DNA of 46,111 nucleotides from Oscillospiraceae bacterium (GTDB lineage: Bacteria > Bacillota > Clostridia > UBA1381 > UBA9506), in assembly GCA_015068935.1 (NCBI GenBank), contig SVJO01000010.1, positions 1 to 46,111 of the forward strand. The letters are read 5' to 3'. Position numbers and translations under genes: made by a program. The notes beneath the pieces were generated by a model. It saw nothing but the letters and a program-made list of their open reading frames with translations. It was not told where the DNA came from and ran no database searches. Each line of letters begins with the position of its first letter. The stretch's first letter is position 1. Positions 44,217 through 46,111 of the stretch are shown piece by piece.

Positions 44217-45761
44217 ATGCGCAAATATATCTTTGTGAGCGGCGGAGCAGTTTCTGATTTCGGGAAAACGGCACTGTCTGCATCGATAGGCTTGTTGCTG
44301 TCTAAACGCGGTTTTGACGTGGTAAACAAAAAATTAAATCCGTGTATGAATATGAGCGTCAGTTCATTGGAGCCTTCCTCTTTTGGTGAAATCTTTGTGA
44401 CATCAGACGGCAGCGAATCAGATTCAAGCCTTGGCTTTTATGAAAGGTTTACTTGCAGAAAAACCGACAAGTCTTGTTTTATGACAGCAGGAAATATCTA
44501 CTGGTCTATTATTAATAAGGAAAGAATAGGGAGCTTCCACGGTGAAACGGTGACTGTATCGTCGCATGTTGCAGAGGAGATAAAAGATTTTATCTGCTCG
44601 GGGACAGGGGATATAGTAATAACTGAGGTCGGTGGAACGGCAGGTGGTATAGAGAGTGCGCATTTTCTTGATGCTGTTGGGAAGATAAAGGAAATAGCCG
44701 AGAAGGAAAATGTCATGTATGTTCATGTCGAGAACATTCCAAGCCTTGTCGCATCAGAAGAAGAAAAACTTGAAGCGGTAAACCGCAGCATGGCACTTCT
44801 TTTAGAAAGAGGAATTCAGCCTGATGCAATAGTCTGCCGAACAGAGAAGGAATTGAGTGAAAGCCTGATTGATAAAATTTCGATTTTTTCTAACCTCAAT
44901 AAAGATGCGGTTATAGAGTGGCAGACAGCAGACCTTTTATATGATATACCGCTGGTGCTTGAAAAGAGCGGCCTTTCCGACTTGATTTTAAAAAGACTCT
45001 CGCTAAGAGATTTTAAACCAAAACTTGAGAAGTGGAAAAATCTAGTTTCAAAAGCGAAAAAGGCTGAGAAAGAAGTGAAAATAGCTGTTGTGGGCAAAAG
45101 TGCTTCGCTCAAGAGTGCATACCAGAGCGTAAAAGAGGCTTTGGAGTGTGCATCATATGAGCATGGCGCAAAAGCGGTGATACAATGGATAGATTCAAAC
45201 AACCTGAATGAAAAGAATGTTTCAGAGGTCCTTGCTCCTTGCTCGGGAATTGTTATTCCTGACGGGAAAGAGAAAAAGGGAACAGATGGGATAAAGATTG
45301 CTGCAAACTATGCAAGGGAAAATGACGTTCCTCTTCTTGCAATAGGACAAGGAATGCATATGGCTGTTGCAGGTGTAGCATCAGATGTCCTTGGCATCAA
45401 TGAGACACATCGCGGCGAAAATTGCGGGGAAGATGTTGGTGTTTTAGTAGAGCGTGATTTGCGCTATGGGGAAGAGAAAATTAAAATTATAAGAGGGACA
45501 AAAACATTTTCCGCATACGGAAGGGAACTTTTTTATGAGCGCTGTCGTCATAAATATATGATAAACGATGCATATAAGGAAAAGCTCGAAGAAGTGGGAT
45601 TGTATTTTACAGGAACATCGGCAGAAGATGGAATATGTGAGATTGTTGAGATGCCCAAAAATCGCTTTTTCATAGGCGTTCAGTTCAATCCTGAGTTTTC
45701 ATCAATGCCGGAGAATGTCCATCCTTTATTTATGGAATTTATCCGTGAGAGCTTATCCTAA
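44217..45761 (+). CDS. CTP-synthase homologue with both active sites degenerate (pseudoenzyme candidate)
   Basis: 514 residues with the full CTP synthase layout: N-terminal synthetase domain (~1-265) opening KYIFVSGGAVSDFGKT, and class I glutaminase-like domain (~285-514). The P-loop Lys (17), GEIFVTSDG, YERF, EVGGTAG (Glu137) and the end VQFNPEF show clear homology. Against E. coli PyrG, as I remember it, Mg-binding Asp72 is Ser71, Asp147 is Gly144, the KTKPTQ nucleotide site is KLEAVN, and the Lys223 position is Gln236. Nucleophile Cys379 is Gly377 (AIGQGMH), PGGFG is PDGKE, and His515 is Asn491. Glutamine hydrolysis should be impossible, and UTP use is doubtful. The frame is intact, with a consensus promoter and AAAGGTGGG ribosome binding site. 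The function is unknown. Confidence 0.9.
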   Translation: MRKYIFVSGGAVSDFGKTALSASIGLLLSKRGFDVVNKKLNPCMNMSVSSLEPSSFGEIFVTSDGSESDSSLGFYERFTCRKTDKSCFMTAGNIYWSIINKERIGSFHGETVTVSSHVAEEIKDFICSGTGDIVITEVGGTAGGIESAHFLDAVGKIKEIAEKENVMYVHVENIPSLVASEEEKLEAVNRSMALLLERGIQPDAIVCRTEKELSESLIDKISIFSNLNKDAVIEWQTADLLYDIPLVLEKSGLSDLILKRLSLRDFKPKLEKWKNLVSKAKKAEKEVKIAVVGKSASLKSAYQSVKEALECASYEHGAKAVIQWIDSNNLNEKNVSEVLAPCSGIVIPDGKEKKGTDGIKIAANYARENDVPLLAIGQGMHMAVAGVASDVLGINETHRGENCGEDVGVLVERDLRYGEEKIKIIRGTKTFSAYGRELFYERCRHKYMINDAYKEKLEEVGLYFTGTSAEDGICEIVEMPKNRFFIGVQFNPEFSSMPENVHPLFMEFIRESLS

Positions 45762-45878
45762 TGGTAAAAGTGCTCAAAATAAAAGGAAATTTTTTGGCAA
45801 CAATGCACAAATTGTGCGTTTGGATATAGATTTGCAAGACAGTTGTTTTACATTTTTATTACAACTGCAAATTAGGCA

Positions 45879-45907
45879 TTGACTATCGTCGAAACAAATG
45901 ATATAAT
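45879..45907 (+). promoter_or_regulatory. Strong promoter for the secreted-protein gene at the window end
   Basis: TTGACT (45879-45884), a 17-nt spacer and TATAAT (45902-45907), with an extended -10 TG at 45899-45900. This is a near-consensus promoter. The whole gap from 45762 to 46042 holds only this and the leader. Confidence 0.85.
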
Positions 45908-46042
45908 CAATGCATAATCAAGATGGGAGGAATTCCATCGCAAGTCGTGTTTTTCTGTTTTTGAAAGAGGAACGAATAACACGCCAAAACAAACTCTTTC
46001 GTAGAAAATAAAAAATTATTATAAGGGAGGATTTGAGAGACT
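45908..46042 (+). other. Long (~130 nt) 5' leader of the secreted-protein gene
   Basis: It contains GATGG...CCATC (about 45922-45939) and GAAAGAG...CTCTTTC (about 45963-45995) inverted repeats and ends in the AGGGAGG ribosome binding site (46024-46030). Long stable leaders are common on highly expressed surface-layer mRNAs; here that role is inference. Confidence 0.5.
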
Positions 46043-46111
46043 ATGAAAAATCTCAAAAAACTTATCTCGGTAGTTTTATGTGTAGCAATGATGGCTAGCT
46101 TCATGGTAGTT
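46043..46111 (+). CDS. Start of a secreted (probably S-layer/SLH-type) protein, truncated by the window end
   Basis: 23 codons are visible, beginning MKNLKKLISVVLCVAMM. A lysine-rich start followed by a hydrophobic core with methionines makes a typical signal peptide, in a style common to SLH-domain surface proteins of Clostridia. The gene has a near-consensus promoter, a long leader and AGGGAGG 12 nt upstream, all pointing to high expression. The mature protein lies outside the window. Confidence 0.7.
   Translation, partial: MKNLKKLISVVLCVAMMASFMVV

Noticed and set aside
1-46111. CRISPR arrays, prophage, insertion sequences, rRNA or tRNA genes
   Set aside because: No regularly spaced repeats, transposase or integrase-like proteins, or tRNA/rRNA sequence signatures were seen on either strand.

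Overview
The window reads as an AT-rich Gram-positive Bacillota genome, most likely an anaerobic member of the Clostridia. The signs are strong GGAGG-type ribosome binding sites with ATG, GTG and TTG starts, RNase J, S-layer homology (SLH) domains, a DUF3048 lipoprotein, IorAB/PaaK (ferredoxin-linked 2-oxoacid catabolism) and FeoB. Promoters are very regular: many have a TTGACA-like box, a 17-nt spacer and TATAAT, often with an extended TG. This is mostly ordinary chromosomal backbone. I saw no rRNA, tRNA, insertion sequence, phage, CRISPR array or integron.

Layout. 1-1205: 3' part of an S1-repeat protein and its terminator. 1266-3581: SGNH hydrolase, EamA transporter and a YgjV-family membrane protein. 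3660-5774: hisA-hisF-hisIE. 5771-11952: a co-directional run of tmcAL, a TtcA-like tRNA thiolase, galU, a large secreted phosphodiester-glycosidase-like protein and a DUF3048 lipoprotein. 12030-18536 (minus): metY, a compact uxaC and a heterodimeric TM287/288-type ABC exporter. 18682-25068: rnjA, metK, a two-component system and a cysteine desulfurase, tightly spaced. 25057-26698: shikimate-kinase-like gene, HIT protein and a second YgjV protein. 26748-32240: iorA-iorB-paaK-ACT plus a PLP enzyme, a 2-oxoacid/aryl-acid energy module. 32241-35953 (minus): feoB and gltX. 36059-41311: secA, prfB with its programmed frameshift, and an SLH-glucosaminidase. 41299-44085 (minus): aroQ-comF-polytopic membrane protein. 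44151-45761: a CTP-synthase homologue. 45879-46111: promoter, long leader and first codons of a secreted protein.

The most unusual item is the CTP-synthase homologue at 44217-45761. It keeps the full two-domain length and an excellent promoter and ribosome binding site. It has lost the glutaminase cysteine and histidine, the oxyanion glycines, a Mg-binding aspartate and the UTP/CTP-binding lysines, so it looks like a conserved pseudoenzyme or an enzyme with a new substrate. The 'shikimate kinase' at 25233-25760 keeps its ATP site but lacks most shikimate-binding residues. UxaC at 13594-14814 lacks about 55-60 internal residues found in characterised homologues. The C-terminal domain of the 8605-10926 protein looks like a metallophosphatase fold without its metal ligands. 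None of these homology statements was checked by database search. They rest on motif reading and remembered reference sequences.
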